In this document: piece after piece, positions 8,651 through 18,440 of the stretch
Layout of the letters: every line of letters starts with the position of its first letter
Numbering within the stretch: the first letter of the stretch is position 1
Source: Paenibacillus plantarum
Lineage (GTDB): Bacteria > Bacillota > Bacilli > Paenibacillales > NBRC-103111
Length of the DNA: 64,000 nt
Assembly (NCBI RefSeq): GCF_013141695.1
Contig: NZ_WHNY01000009.1
Location: 85,907-149,906 of the forward strand
Reading direction: 5' to 3'
Notes under the pieces: generated by a model
The model's database searches: none
Seen by the model: only the letters and a program-made list of their open reading frames with translations
What the model was told of the DNA's origin: nothing
Made by a program: the position numbers and the translations under genes

Positions 8651-9454
8651 GTGACTAGGATTAGTATTAGTATGCTAAAGCAGTTCATCATAGAAGGCTC
8701 TTACTTGAGGATGAAACAAGCAAAAGAGCAACTTAGCCTTTTACGGCAATCTATTCGAGATGAGCAGGATGGGTTAGGCCAGAAATATATGATGTGGAAA
8801 GAAGTAGGTGTGATAGGTGAATTCGTTTCGAATAAGACTTATGAATATAATCATTCAGCATTAAATATGCTTCTTTTTGATTTAGGTATACTGCCAGTAG
8901 TATCTATGATTGATTGTAATAAATTATCATCTGCAGAAATTCAAATATTAGAAGGGGTTCAGGAGCCGTCCCTCAGCTATGTGCGATTTTCACCAGCTCA
9001 GCGTGGAACTCAAACAATGTATAGTAGCTTATCTAATGAGATTCAAGAATTATCACTTGATGAAAAGGTGGTGTTATGGAAGAGGACCTATTTAGCATTT
9101 TCTAAACTTCACGATGAATGGGATAAGAAAAGAAAATTTGCAACTAAATGTCATTGGTTGCAAACTTCATTTGAGTTTGAATTTGGAACTCTGACCAAAC
9201 ATGAATTACCAATGTCAATTCGAACAACAAAAGCTTTTAGATTACTCAATTCAGATCGAATTCTCCAATGTGCTAAAGTAGATTATTCTCTAGTGGCTAA
9301 TTATTTAGTTAAAGGCATACTAACAAAATCGGAACTAAATAACTGTAGAAAAATAACTGAAGTTCAAAGGAAATACATTTTGAAAACTTTTGAAAAGGAG
9401 AATAACAGACAAATTTATTTGCAACAGAAGTCAATTACACTCGGGCGGGTTTAA
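8651..9454 (+). CDS. Unknown protein inside the Tn7-like module, up to 267 residues
   Basis: The reading frame is long and uninterrupted. The start is uncertain: GTG 8651 and ATG 8672 are both possible, with only weak Shine-Dalgarno matches. The protein is soluble and charged, with an N-terminal helix (YLRMKQAKEQLSLLRQSIRDEQ), and I do not recognise it. In Tn7-like elements of Firmicutes, genes between tnsC and tniQ can encode accessory or element-specific factors, so it could act in targeting or regulation, but nothing in the sequence proves that. It bears no resemblance I can see to TnsE. It ends just before a broken IS3 copy that separates it from tniQ. Confidence 0.5.
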   Translation: MTRISISMLKQFIIEGSYLRMKQAKEQLSLLRQSIRDEQDGLGQKYMMWKEVGVIGEFVSNKTYEYNHSALNMLLFDLGILPVVSMIDCNKLSSAEIQILEGVQEPSLSYVRFSPAQRGTQTMYSSLSNEIQELSLDEKVVLWKRTYLAFSKLHDEWDKKRKFATKCHWLQTSFEFEFGTLTKHELPMSIRTTKAFRLLNSDRILQCAKVDYSLVANYLVKGILTKSELNNCRKITEVQRKYILKTFEKENNRQIYLQQKSITLGRV

Positions 9455-9629
9455 ATCCAAAATTAATGGATCTTCTTCAGCAGGGAGGTCGGGCTTTCAA
9501 ACTGAACGGAACCATGCCCTCTTGCGTAATGTCACCTGACTTTCCTAGCATTTTTTCATTTTGTGGATGCATGAATTGGGAAGTTAAAAGCTCCATTATA
9601 ACAATGGATTCTAACGAATTCTGTCTCCT

Positions 9630-10596
9630 GTGGAGATCATTGCTAGACAAGAAACGAAGATTAGACTTCTGGAGGATCAGTTAGAATACGTAATAAAGTC
9701 AGGTAGGAACGCATGGAGGCTGTTAGCAAACGGTGAAAACCTAAACCCCAGTGAGTGCTTCAAAATAATTCAAGAGGCTGTTGAGCATGTCTTAGCACGA
9801 ATGACACGTTACTTCTGTCAATTGCTTGAGTTGTCTCGCTCTGGATTTTACAACTACCTAAACTCTGTAGACAAGCGTCAGGAACGTGTATTGGCGGACG
9901 AACAAGCAGGTGCTCTCATTAAGAAAGCTTTTAACCGTAAAGGCTTAAAAAGGGCTCCAGATCTATTAAGATGACGTTGGAGAACGTATATAATACCTGT
10001 TACAACCTGAAGCGTATCCGAAGACTCATGAAGAAGTTTGACCTTGTATGTCCTCATCGTAAGCCTAACCCATATCGGTTTATGGCCAAAGCAACACAAT
10101 AGCACCATACGTTCCCCATTAAGCTGCAGAGGGGAACTCCCAGACATTACGCTGCTTACTGATATAACCTAACTTCCGTTCGGTAAATCACAAACGCTGT
10201 ATTTGTCGACCATTTTAGGTGCTTCTACAGAGCACTGCTAGCACATAACCTCTCTGAATCTCTCCATCTACCGTTAGCTACAGAAACAATTGATTTATTA
10301 GTGAAACAGAGACGCCTAAAGCTTCATAAGGATGCGTTCATTTACTCAGATCAAGGTACTCATTTTACGAGCCCGACCTACCAGAAATTATCGAAAAGCA
10401 AAGGCCTTGGGCAGTCAATAGCCGTGGCAACTGCTGGTACAACGCCCCTCAGGAGTCCTTCTTTGGATATTTGACAGATCATGTTAAGAGCCAACATTGT
10501 ACAACATTTGCCGAAGTGCAAGAGGCAATAAACTGTTACATACGCTATTACAATCATCATCGATATCAGTGGGAAGATACAAAAGGGAGGTTATAA
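9630..10596 (+). pseudogene. IS3-family transposase (OrfB) remnant, many frameshifts
   Basis: IS3 OrfB pieces can be followed across several frames: TRYFCQLLELSRSGFYNYL; GSRSIKMTLENV and KRIRRLMKKFDLVCPHRKP about 10 kb; LLTDIT...LPFGKSQT; IYSDQGTHFTSPTY, the DDE region; then AGTTPLRSPS and the trailing YYNHHRY-like end. Frame changes or stops occur near 9960, 10100, 10150, 10250 and 10440, so it is dead. Its right end stops just before the ribosome-binding site of tniQ, suggesting a deletion took the IS end. No intact inverted repeats were found. Confidence 0.75.
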
Positions 10597-10599
10597 TAA

Positions 10600-12387
10600 T
10601 TGAAGAAAATATTAGATAGAAACGCTATACCTGAATATGATGAGAGTCTTAAAGGCTTCATCCAAAGAGTTAGTGAAAATAATAACCTTGGTGAAGTGAT
10701 GTGGATTTACAATTTAGTTAAACTTAAATCCTACAATAAGCCAACTGAAATTCATTACCAAGAAGCTGATCTTTCACTATTGTCAGATCTATTAGGTCTG
10801 GAAGTAGAGAAACTCTTATCATTAACATTTATACCTGACTTACAAATGTGCGATCCAATTGTTCGTAATACGATAATTCAATATGGTATTGGAACTTATA
10901 AAACTAAAGTTTGTCCACTCTGTATAGAAGAAGGCTGGGTAAGAAAAATGTGGCACATTAATTTGCTTTCAACTTGTCCTAATCACAGTATTAGACTTAT
11001 TGAAGTGTGTCCAAATTGTAATAAAGATATTTCTCCGTATTTAAATAAAATCAATGTTTGTAAATGTGGTTTTAATTATCAAAACAGTCCTATTATTAAG
11101 AGTAGTGATCAAGAGGTTGAGTTCAGTAGATTAATTCATCAAAAGTTATTTATTCAAAGTCCGTTTAAAGTTGATGGAAATAATCCTCTCTTATCGTTAG
11201 AGTTCAATCAGATATTATATTTATTTATTTTTATCGGTCATCAAATATCATTTTATTTTCACAAGTTCAGGATAAAATACAATAACTCGAATACAAGGAA
11301 TCTGCGGAATGAAATTGTTATGAAAACGTACCAAATCTTCACCGATTATCCAAGTAGTTTCCATAAATTCTTAGATGAATTAGCGCTTATATCTAAGCCT
11401 TCTAAAAATAAGAGTTATAATGGTATACATTTAGTTTTCGGGAATTTCCACAGGGCATTATTAGAAAAATTTCTATCACCAGAATACCGCTTTTTATTGA
11501 TACATTATAACGAATATCTAGAACGTAACTTAATTAATGAGCCTCGAAGAACAACAAATGGGAGGCTGAGAATTAAAACAATTGATAATCAAAGCGTCGT
11601 ATTAAGAAAATTTTTATATCCTGAAAAATATAATAAACAGAAATTGTCCAAAAAATTAAGGATACAAAACCAATGGCTTGTACGTGATGAAATCTGTGGA
11701 ATTCTCGGAATTGGTGAGGATAAAGCGACCGCTTTGATAAAATCAAATTTAGTAAGTGTAGTTAGAGGTCCGGATATTGATGGTTACAATAAGTGGATAA
11801 TTAAAGAAAGCAGCGTATATGAGTTACTAAATAAGTTCAGTGAAAAATCAAGACTTCTTGAAAAAGATGATGAAATTGTTCCATTCAATAAAACGGTAGA
11901 GATTTTTAGAGGTTCAGCAATGTACTTTCAGGATTTCATAAGCTTGGTGCTTAACTCGAAATTAACTCCTATTAAGTTGGACAACGATATGAGATTAAGT
12001 GATTATAGTTTCAATAAAATAGAAGTGTATGCTGCTATCGAAAATGAATATATTTCAATTACGAGAGCTAGCGAATTTATTGATAATAATCTCGTAAAGA
12101 TTAGATCTTGGGTACAAAAAGGTTTCATTGAATCAAAGAAAAATGGGAGAGGAGAAAATGTAATTACAAAACAAGCAATAGAAGAGTTTAAAAGTAAGTA
12201 TATTTCTCTTTATGAAATTATGAAGAAATATAATGTAAACTCATCAATATCAATGCTAACGAGAATTATTAATTCTGGTGTTAGTCCAATTAGTGGTCCT
12301 TCTATTGATAAAGGGAAGGGGTACTTATTTTTAAGAAATGAAACTGATCTATTAAATTTTGAGATTAAAAAAGTAATTAGCAAATAG
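10600..12387 (+). CDS. tniQ: TniQ/TnsD-type target-site selector
   Basis: The gene starts at TTG 10600, with AAAGGGAGG ten bases upstream, and codes for 595 residues. The N-terminal TniQ region has the zinc-binding clusters CPLC (Cys105, Cys108), TCPNHSIRL, CPNCNK (Cys137, Cys140) and CKCGFN. The later part has an excisionase-like helix-turn-helix, VRDEICGILGIGEDKATALI, near residues 365-385, and another DNA-binding-like region, SITRASEFIDNN, near 490. TnsD proteins bind a specific attachment site and recruit TnsC. The length and multiple DNA-binding segments suggest the TnsD type, not a short CRISPR-associated TniQ, and no CRISPR array is present. An IS3 wreck lies directly upstream, but the gene keeps its own ribosome-binding site. 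Confidence 0.85.
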   Translation: MKKILDRNAIPEYDESLKGFIQRVSENNNLGEVMWIYNLVKLKSYNKPTEIHYQEADLSLLSDLLGLEVEKLLSLTFIPDLQMCDPIVRNTIIQYGIGTYKTKVCPLCIEEGWVRKMWHINLLSTCPNHSIRLIEVCPNCNKDISPYLNKINVCKCGFNYQNSPIIKSSDQEVEFSRLIHQKLFIQSPFKVDGNNPLLSLEFNQILYLFIFIGHQISFYFHKFRIKYNNSNTRNLRNEIVMKTYQIFTDYPSSFHKFLDELALISKPSKNKSYNGIHLVFGNFHRALLEKFLSPEYRFLLIHYNEYLERNLINEPRRTTNGRLRIKTIDNQSVVLRKFLYPEKYNKQKLSKKLRIQNQWLVRDEICGILGIGEDKATALIKSNLVSVVRGPDIDGYNKWIIKESSVYELLNKFSEKSRLLEKDDEIVPFNKTVEIFRGSAMYFQDFISLVLNSKLTPIKLDNDMRLSDYSFNKIEVYAAIENEYISITRASEFIDNNLVKIRSWVQKGFIESKKNGRGENVITKQAIEEFKSKYISLYEIMKKYNVNSSISMLTRIINSGVSPISGPSIDKGKGYLFLRNETDLLNFEIKKVISK

Positions 12388-12562
12388 GATGAATCAATTA
12401 ACAGATTACTTTCTACATTTGAAAAGTAGTAGTTTCTTGAATTGGCAATAAATAATCAGTTCTCTGATTATTACTTTTACAACAAAGATTTGCGCGAAGA
12501 GTCTAGGTGACTCTTCCATGTTGTTTAAAAAATAGAGAAGTGGGTGGAACTGATGATGAATT

Positions 12563-12954
12563 TTGAAAAAAGTTAATGAACTGATAGTTCTAGAATTGTT
12601 TGAATCATGGAACAATTCAACTGGAGATCTAGGAGGTTTTTCTAACTCACGAAGTATTAAAAGGAAATGTAAGACCAACCAATCAAGTCCTACTGAAAAG
12701 AATCCAAATATTCAACCAGTAGATATAGAGCCTGAAGAAAACGAACTTGCGTTTACTATGGAGGATGAAAAAAAACAGTTGAAGGATTATTCAATAAATT
12801 GTTCTCTTTGCAAATGGAGAATGAATCAATCCATATTAGGATAATGGATCTCGAATACGAGAATAACCATTTAAAACAGCATGCAATCTTTAAAAACGAG
12901 GAAACAAAAGAGTTAGTGGTGATTCTAAATCGTTCTCTTAAACGCGCACATTAA
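12563..12954 (+). pseudogene. Frameshifted small protein with coiled-coil tail, possibly RsfA-like
   Basis: A TTG-started frame gives about 75 residues (KKVNELIVLELFESW at the start), then the sense shifts near the A run at 12770. In the new frame QMENESIHIRIMDLEYEN continues to NRSLKRAH, ending at 12954. The joined protein would be about 130 residues with a C-terminal coiled coil, like the tail of the RsfA-type protein at 2397. The RsfA DNA-binding signature itself is not visible, so the link is only a resemblance. The break may be real or a homopolymer sequencing error. Confidence 0.3.
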
Positions 12955-13008
12955 AGAATTTGTATATATCCATGTAATTGACATTGAAGTATAGTTCTAC
13001 TTCACGTG

Positions 13009-13031
13009 GACTGCCTGTTGGCAGTCTTTTA
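13009..13031 (+). terminator. Short hairpin terminator
   Basis: GACTGCC and GGCAGTC pair around a TGTT loop and are followed by TTTT. It lies downstream of the broken coiled-coil gene. Confidence 0.6.
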
Positions 13032-13186
13032 AACGTTCTAGGAAAGGTGACTACTATTAAATTCAACATTATAGGCGGAAATCTGGAGAACTTGATATTC
13101 AATGAGATTATCCGATGGATTAATAGTTATGATAAGTTCTACAATTCATTATTTTCCTAGCCTATAACCTTTAATAACTTTTTCAG

Positions 13187-13831
13187 GTGTGGAGTGTAAA
13201 CAAATTCTCAGGATTCTTTGTAAATAGTTTGTTTATTTGTTTTGTATCTGTTGTATTCATTGCGATTTTGTCAATCGTAAATGGGTACGCGTTAACTAGA
13301 TTCAAATTTGCCGTAAAAAATCTTTTTATGATAATTATGCTCAGTACGCAGATGCTTTCAGTTATCCTGTTTGTAATGCCTTTGTTTCTCATTTTTAAGA
13401 ATATGGGATTGATGAATACCCCCTTCGCGATTATATATCGTCTCGCAAGTAGTTTTCAATACTTTGTTAATGAAAGGCATTATTGGAGGCTTACCAAAAG
13501 AAATTGATGAAGCGGCTATGGTGGATGGTGGAGGTAGATTCCGTGTTATTTTTACCATCATTACGCCAGTTATCCTCCCCGGGATTGTAGCAACAGCAGC
13601 ATTTGCATTCATTGGTTGCTGGAATGAATTTGGTTGCGTTTTCTTTCTTGACTTCAACATCGAAGTTTACCATTCCAATTGGCTTATAATACTTAATTGG
13701 TCAATACAGCGTTCAATGTGGCTCTCTTGCGGCAGGCAGCATTATTGGATTTATTCCACCAATATTACTTTTCATGTATATTCAACGGTACTTGATCCAA
13801 GGTCTAGCCGGGGGATCTGCAAAGGGATAGG
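13187..13831 (+). pseudogene. Sugar ABC transporter permease (MalG/AraQ type), frameshifted
   Basis: Three frames together give the C-terminal two thirds of a binding-protein-dependent sugar permease: NSLFICFVSVVFIAILSI and further membrane segments, the EAA loop (EAAMVDGGGRFRVIFTIITP, at 13509 onward), then after another shift the typical C-terminus GFIPPILLFMYIQRYLIQGL. Such permeases sit in the membrane and couple to an ATPase through the EAA loop. The first 60 or so residues are missing and there are at least two frameshifts. It is a remnant of a carbohydrate-uptake locus; the next remnant fits the same locus. Confidence 0.75.
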
Positions 13832-13854
13832 TTGATTATTTGGAGGAGAGAGAA

Positions 13855-14470
13855 CATGACAGAAAAGTATCAAAAAGATCTCGATTACCCGGGGTTTCCG
13901 ATCAAGATGACGGAACATATATAAATCCCATTTTGCCTCCTTGGCGTTGTACCTCTCACTATCCTTGGTTTTCTATCTTATTTCCGCGCTTCCTCGAAGA
14001 TGCAGACGTATGTAGAATCCGGAAATCTGCAAATTTTAAAGCACAACCAGCTCGCTGTCGAGCAAAATATGAAGACTGTCAAGACCGCCTTGGTAGCGTT
14101 CCTCAACAGCACACAAGGCACGGATTTGTATAATATACCGCTTGAGTATAATAAGTATGAACCGTTCAGTCGGCTCGAATCCAGCATACGCCAGCTGCAA
14201 ATCTATGAGACTGGCGTATTTGATGTGTCGTTGTACAATTTGCAATACCTTTGGCTGTAATCAATGCTGGCATTACCACGTTTGATAATAAAGAAAAGGA
14301 ACTGCAACCCTATGAGGACTTTCTGAATTCCTCTATGAAGTCCACCTGGATTAAGAATGAGCGTGGGATCCGGTTTGCCCGCTCTATGTAACCAACCCGG
14401 CGATGCTCGTCGTAGCGGATATCCCGTACTCTCACCTCAGTAAGTTGTTGCTCCGGGCGAACCCGCTTGC
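13855..14470 (+). pseudogene. Membrane sensor (histidine kinase or AraC-type) N-terminal remnant
   Basis: An ATG with a GGAGAG site opens a frame that hits a stop and shifts. Readable stretches are LTILGFLSYFRASSKMQTYV, one membrane segment, then an extracellular sensor region (YNIPLEYNKYEPFSRLESSI, and after another shift PLAVINAGITTFDNKEKELQ and STWIKNERGIRFARSM). This is the layout of the Paenibacillus-type membrane sensors that regulate sugar transporters, consistent with the permease remnant just upstream. No kinase or helix-turn-helix part remains. The sequence is cut at about 14470, where a tnsC fragment begins. Confidence 0.6.
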
Positions 14471-14471
14471 G

Positions 14472-14530
14472 AAAAAACCAGAGTTGCTATTCATCCATGG
14501 AGACTACGGCACGGGTAAGTCAACGGTTTT
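14472..14530 (+). pseudogene. Stray tnsC fragment around Walker A
   Basis: Fifty-nine bases match the Walker A region of the intact tnsC (7578-7636) at 52 positions by hand count and keep the reading sense KPELLFIHGDYGTGKSTVL. Several differences are at third positions, so this is a diverged homologue and not a recent copy. It is fused directly to the sensor remnant. It marks a second, lost Tn7-like element or an old recombination event. Confidence 0.8.
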
Positions 14531-14583
14531 AACGTCGCTGATAGTACTAAAATACTTTTACTTTGTGGAAGAAGCTTAATACT

Positions 14584-15150
14584 TTAAACTAAAGTCATTG
14601 CGAAAATAAAAAAATACGGATTATCAGGCAGATCAACAGAAAACACGCCTTTTGATTTATTAATTAATATTTGTTGTACCCATATTCCACCTTTGATATC
14701 TATCCGAACAGTTCCTTTTCTAGTGAAGGGAATAATTAGGCCTATCTGCTCCCCAAAAACAGGATCACCATAAAATTTAACATCTTGGTATTTATTCCAA
14801 TTAGAGAATCCCAACTCCTTGTTTACTGAAGTATTATCAATATAATTAATTGTTATTGAATGCTTATAATCCCCCCACGAAGCACACCCTAAAAAATATA
14901 AACTTTCAAATCCCTCGTTGCTTGCTCCTACTAATATCGACTGGCCCTCGCAACTAATATGATCAAAATTTACGCAATTTGTCTTTGGAAAGGAAAAAGG
15001 AATAGATGATATTAAAATTTCTTCATGATTAGGTAGTAACTCACCAGGGAAACTATTCCCAGAATGATCGAATTGTGCTTTTATTTCTGGATCTAACCAA
15101 CTTACTCCTTTATTATTAAAATATGTTGATAAATCTATTTTCAAACTCAT
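14584..15150 (-). CDS. Beta-sandwich (carbohydrate-binding-like) protein, 188 residues
   Basis: The protein begins KIDLSTYFNNKGVSW and has the pattern of a jelly-roll domain seen at the end of some bacterial glycosidases: FNN, then FDHSGNSFPGELLP, then IPFSFP and VNFDHISCEGQSILVG, then YFLGCASWGDY. No signal peptide is seen and no catalytic domain is attached, so it may bind a sugar or a glycosylated intermediate inside the cell. It lies nine bases after the stop of the BtrH-like gene and is surely in the same operon. Codon use is AT-rich like its partner. The fold is suggested by pattern only. Confidence 0.5.
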   Translation of the reverse strand: MSLKIDLSTYFNNKGVSWLDPEIKAQFDHSGNSFPGELLPNHEEILISSIPFSFPKTNCVNFDHISCEGQSILVGASNEGFESLYFLGCASWGDYKHSITINYIDNTSVNKELGFSNWNKYQDVKFYGDPVFGEQIGLIIPFTRKGTVRIDIKGGIWVQQILINKSKGVFSVDLPDNPYFFIFAMTLV

Positions 15151-15159
15151 TACACATCT

Positions 15160-16128
15160 TCACCTCAACATATTTTTAATAGCAATTGCAGATTTTTGTT
15201 CCTGATCAATTATTTTTTCTAACCTCGAAATATGAATATCCTTACTAAAATTATTAGTCAATTGTGCCCTCTTCAATCCATTTCTAAATGCAAACCACGA
15301 ATTGAGTGTCTCATCAATAATCCTTAGTTCATTTACTTCAATAGTAACACTCTCAATGGAACAGTTTTGTAAATAATACAATAATTCTAGAAACCCATCT
15401 CGAACATCTATTATAACTTTTAATGACTTCCACCAAATATCTATAATATTAAGATCATTAAACTCCTTCTTCACAAAATCACTCTTAAATTGAGTCAAGC
15501 CTAGTATCCCTGTTTTATAGGGTTTACTGATCTGCTCTTCTACACCTAATACTCTATCGACACATCTTAAAATACCTTTTTGTAATGTGGTATTAAGATC
15601 ACCATCAAAATGGGGAACTGAAAGTTGAAAACAGAGTTTACTACTTAAACTATATGCTTCATCTATTATTTTAAGATCAACCCATCCTGAGTATTGAGGT
15701 ACTAAATCAACAATATAAACCTCATTTTTCATCGCATTAAAATCTGTTATTAAAAAAAAATGGGGATTGTCGGCTGTCCGAAATGTTGGATGCCATGGCA
15801 AGTATTTACCTTCGCCAGATGTAAAAATATAGCTTTCCTCTTCAACAACTACTTTATTAATAATACTTAATAACTTCTCAGAATTGTAAGATCTTTTTGA
15901 CATTCCAAGTAAACCTTCCATATTCTGATATAACGGTGTGGTTCTTGATTCGTTTACATCAAATGTTGAAATATCCTCATAGAAAAATCCCCAGCTATCA
16001 GTCAATAGCAATTGATATGGAATTTTATGAGCATTAATATACGAACATAACAAATAATCTAGGCAACTCAAAAAATGTTTTCTTGGCTGATAAATGTAAG
16101 GCATGTTAAACTCTATTTTAGTCTTCAT
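15160..16128 (-). CDS. BtrH-like protein A (papain/C39-fold-like), 322 residues
   Basis: The N-terminus reads NMPYIYQPRKHFLSCLDYLL, with Cys22 where BtrH-type and C39-like proteins put their nucleophile. The middle has YIFTSGEGKY then DNPHFFLITDFN with His123, six residues before the usual Gly-Tyr-Asp turn, and then YIVDLVPQYSG. About 150 helical residues follow. BtrH of butirosin biosynthesis transfers an acyl group from the carrier BtrI to an aminoglycoside. This copy is the only intact one of four in the window with both Cys and His in place, so it is the best candidate for a working enzyme. It forms an operon with the beta-sandwich protein and is surrounded by dead IS elements. Confidence 0.55.
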   Translation of the reverse strand: MKTKIEFNMPYIYQPRKHFLSCLDYLLCSYINAHKIPYQLLLTDSWGFFYEDISTFDVNESRTTPLYQNMEGLLGMSKRSYNSEKLLSIINKVVVEEESYIFTSGEGKYLPWHPTFRTADNPHFFLITDFNAMKNEVYIVDLVPQYSGWVDLKIIDEAYSLSSKLCFQLSVPHFDGDLNTTLQKGILRCVDRVLGVEEQISKPYKTGILGLTQFKSDFVKKEFNDLNIIDIWWKSLKVIIDVRDGFLELLYYLQNCSIESVTIEVNELRIIDETLNSWFAFRNGLKRAQLTNNFSKDIHISRLEKIIDQEQKSAIAIKNMLR

Positions 16129-16539
16129 ATGATACTCGCTTTCACAAATGGATTGAATATATTATTAAGGCTTTTTAATTTCATTATAATTTTCAATTTA
16201 TTAATTGGTAATGTTGTAAATTACGGAATTAGGGCAGTTTTTTCTATATTAATGTGAGATTTTTTCATATATAGTCCGAATCAGAAAGAAAAGAGGTAGT
16301 TTATGTAAAAACAAGCCGAAATTTAGAGTTTTCCTGAAGAGAGGAGTAATTTACTTACTGTAGTTTAGAAAGTTATATGTAGCCAAAGGGGCATCTCTTT
16401 CCAAGGCTCTTAAGTAAATGTGTAGAATTTTTGCTGAATGGTTTGGATAAAGTTGCAAGATACTTAAAATCCTTGGTGTCAATTAACGTATATACAGCTA
16501 TCCAATATTAGTTTGTCCTTTGTGTCGTGATGAAGTAAG
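16129..16539. other. AT-rich non-coding stretch upstream of BtrH-like gene A
   Basis: This stretch holds the presumed promoter of the minus-strand BtrH-like operon near 16140-16260. Beyond that it has no readable gene and many stops in every frame. Nothing else is recognised. Confidence 0.4.
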
Positions 16540-17777
16540 TATGAAGGAAATTGAATTTTCTAAGTTTTAAGCTTCAAATCGAATGCAGGAACACGACTGA
16601 TAGTGACGATTTCTTTAAGATAGGCATTCTGATCTTCGGCATACTTGCTTAGAGTTGGTAGCCCTTAGACAGCAACAAGGAGGTAACAAAAATCCTTGTG
16701 TGAACAGGCAAAAACCTGGGTTTCCTTTTTGTTTTCCACATTGCACGCGCGTTTTCATCATTGACGACTCTGTCCTGAGGCGTAATCGCAGTAAGAAAGC
16801 CGAATTGTTGACCCCCGTATTCCACACCACACGACCGGTCGCTTTACCAAAGGGTTTACCATGTTAACGCTCGGTTGGTCCGATGGATTTAGCTTTGTAC
16901 CTATCGACTTTGTCATGCTTTCTTCAGCCAAGCTGGCAAACCGGATTTGTTAAATGAAAGAATATCTGTCTAAGTGCAGCCATGGCTATAAACACCGGTT
17001 TGAGGCACTCAGCCGTAAATCAGATGCACTAGTGGACCTATTACAACGGGCACTGTCCACTGGATTTACAGCGGATTATGTGCTAATGGATAGTTGGTTT
17101 ACTCAGGTGCCATTCCTTCGTCAGTTGAATATCGGACTTCCGGTTATTGGCATGGTCAAAGAATTGAAGCTGTGCTGCGGATTGAACGGCAAGCTGATGA
17201 CTCTGAAAAAGTTGTAAGCAACACTTCCAAAGGGCAAGGCTTTTGAAATTCTAGGTTCTGTCATCGCCGAAATAGCCTGTGGATACTTATTAAGATCGTA
17301 TTTGTTCAAAACCGCAACAAACGCCGAGAATGGTTGGCCATTATTAGCATCGACTTGACGGTGAGCATGGATGAAATTGTGCGAGTATATGGCATGCGCT
17401 GGAGCATCGAGACATTATTCAAATTTACGAATAGCTTTTTTAAACTTGGCACCGAATTCCAGGGCAGTTCCTTTGACATGCTCATCAGCCACACAACAAT
17501 CGTGTTCAGCCGTTATTTGGTGATGGAATATGAGAGTCGACAGGAAAATGATACGAAGTCGTTAGGTGGTCTGTTTTTCCTTTTAGCCGATGAAGTCAGA
17601 GACTTGGATTACCAGACGGCTTTACAACAACTCATGAGGTTATTTATGCAGTTGACTTATGCAAAAATTAAACATTTAAAGAGTCGTCAGTCTTTTGTCA
17701 ACTACGTTATTGGATCGCTGGCTTACCTTGCTATATCAAGGGGTTATTCGGAGAACTGTGCTGCGAAAGCTGAGTAA
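16540..17777 (+). pseudogene. IS4-family transposase remnant
   Basis: Frames 16741-16810, 16954-17210 and 17334-17777 give consecutive parts of one IS4-type DDE transposase: VFIIDDSVLRRNRSKKAELL with the first Asp, then TADYVLMDSWFTQ with the second Asp, and VYGMRWSIETLFKF carrying the Y-x-x-R-W-x-I-E signature with the catalytic Glu. The tail FQGSSFDMLISHTTIVFSRY follows. At least four frameshifts or stops separate them, so it is inactive. No clean terminal repeats were found. Confidence 0.8.
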
Positions 17778-17809
17778 GGCTCTATTCTAAATTAGGGTTT
17801 CAATAAATC

Positions 17810-18440
17810 CTTACCGCAGGATCTTACGACATGCTCCACAACGGATATGATTACGACTGGAGGAAAGCATATGCACAGAGCAGGCGGCTCTACAGGCACG
17901 CAAAAAGCTACTGAGCTTAGCTTATTGCTCAGGCCAAGCAGAATGTGGGGAAGTCACGGCTTTTCGCTGAGGCAAAGCGAGATTTAGAACGATTAATCGA
18001 AGTGTTTGAGCGCTTTGTAGAAATGCTAGGGGAGATGCAGAAGCAAAAAACTAGCCATACTTAGAGAGATTCCGATGGCAAGTCAGCTTCGCTCCATTAA
18101 GGGGATTTGCTCCATCTTTGTTGACGTTATTTTGCTGGTGCGGGTGATCTTAGACATTATGATCATGGTCGTCAGTTGTTGCGAAAAGCCGGTCTTAAGC
18201 TAGCTGAAAGTACGTAGGAAAGACAGAAGGGACAGATCGTCAAATCGAAACGAGGAGATTCTACCTTACGTAAATATTTGTTTCTCGCTACCCTACAGCC
18301 CATTGTGTCAATTCTGTATTTCGAGAGTTCCACAGTATAACGTTAAAGTTAAGCATATGAAGAAGCTGAGATCAGTATTTAAACTGCTGGGAAAAGTAGT
18401 TCGAATCTTGATTAGCATTGCCCTAAAAAGGTGAAATATT
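17810..18440 (+). pseudogene. IS110-family transposase remnant (C-terminal half)
   Basis: The readable parts are typical of the IS110/IS116/IS902 transposase C-terminus: a helical stretch around RLIEVFERFVEMLGEMQKQK, then SIKGICSIFVDVILLGAGDL (normally the IPG...G..T helix-hairpin-helix), HYDHGRQLLRKAGLKL, and GQIVKSKRGDSTLRKYLF. In-frame stops occur within it. The N-terminal DEDD half is gone. Confidence 0.7.

Noticed and set aside
4573..12400. CRISPR-associated transposon (CAST)
   Set aside because: TniQ is long and TnsD-like, no Cas gene is present, and no repeat-spacer array was found in the window.
12978..13160. A 60-codon frame, or 37 codons from GTG 13047
   Set aside because: It runs through a hairpin terminator in its long form, and the short form has only an AGGAA too close to the start. 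No family is recognised.
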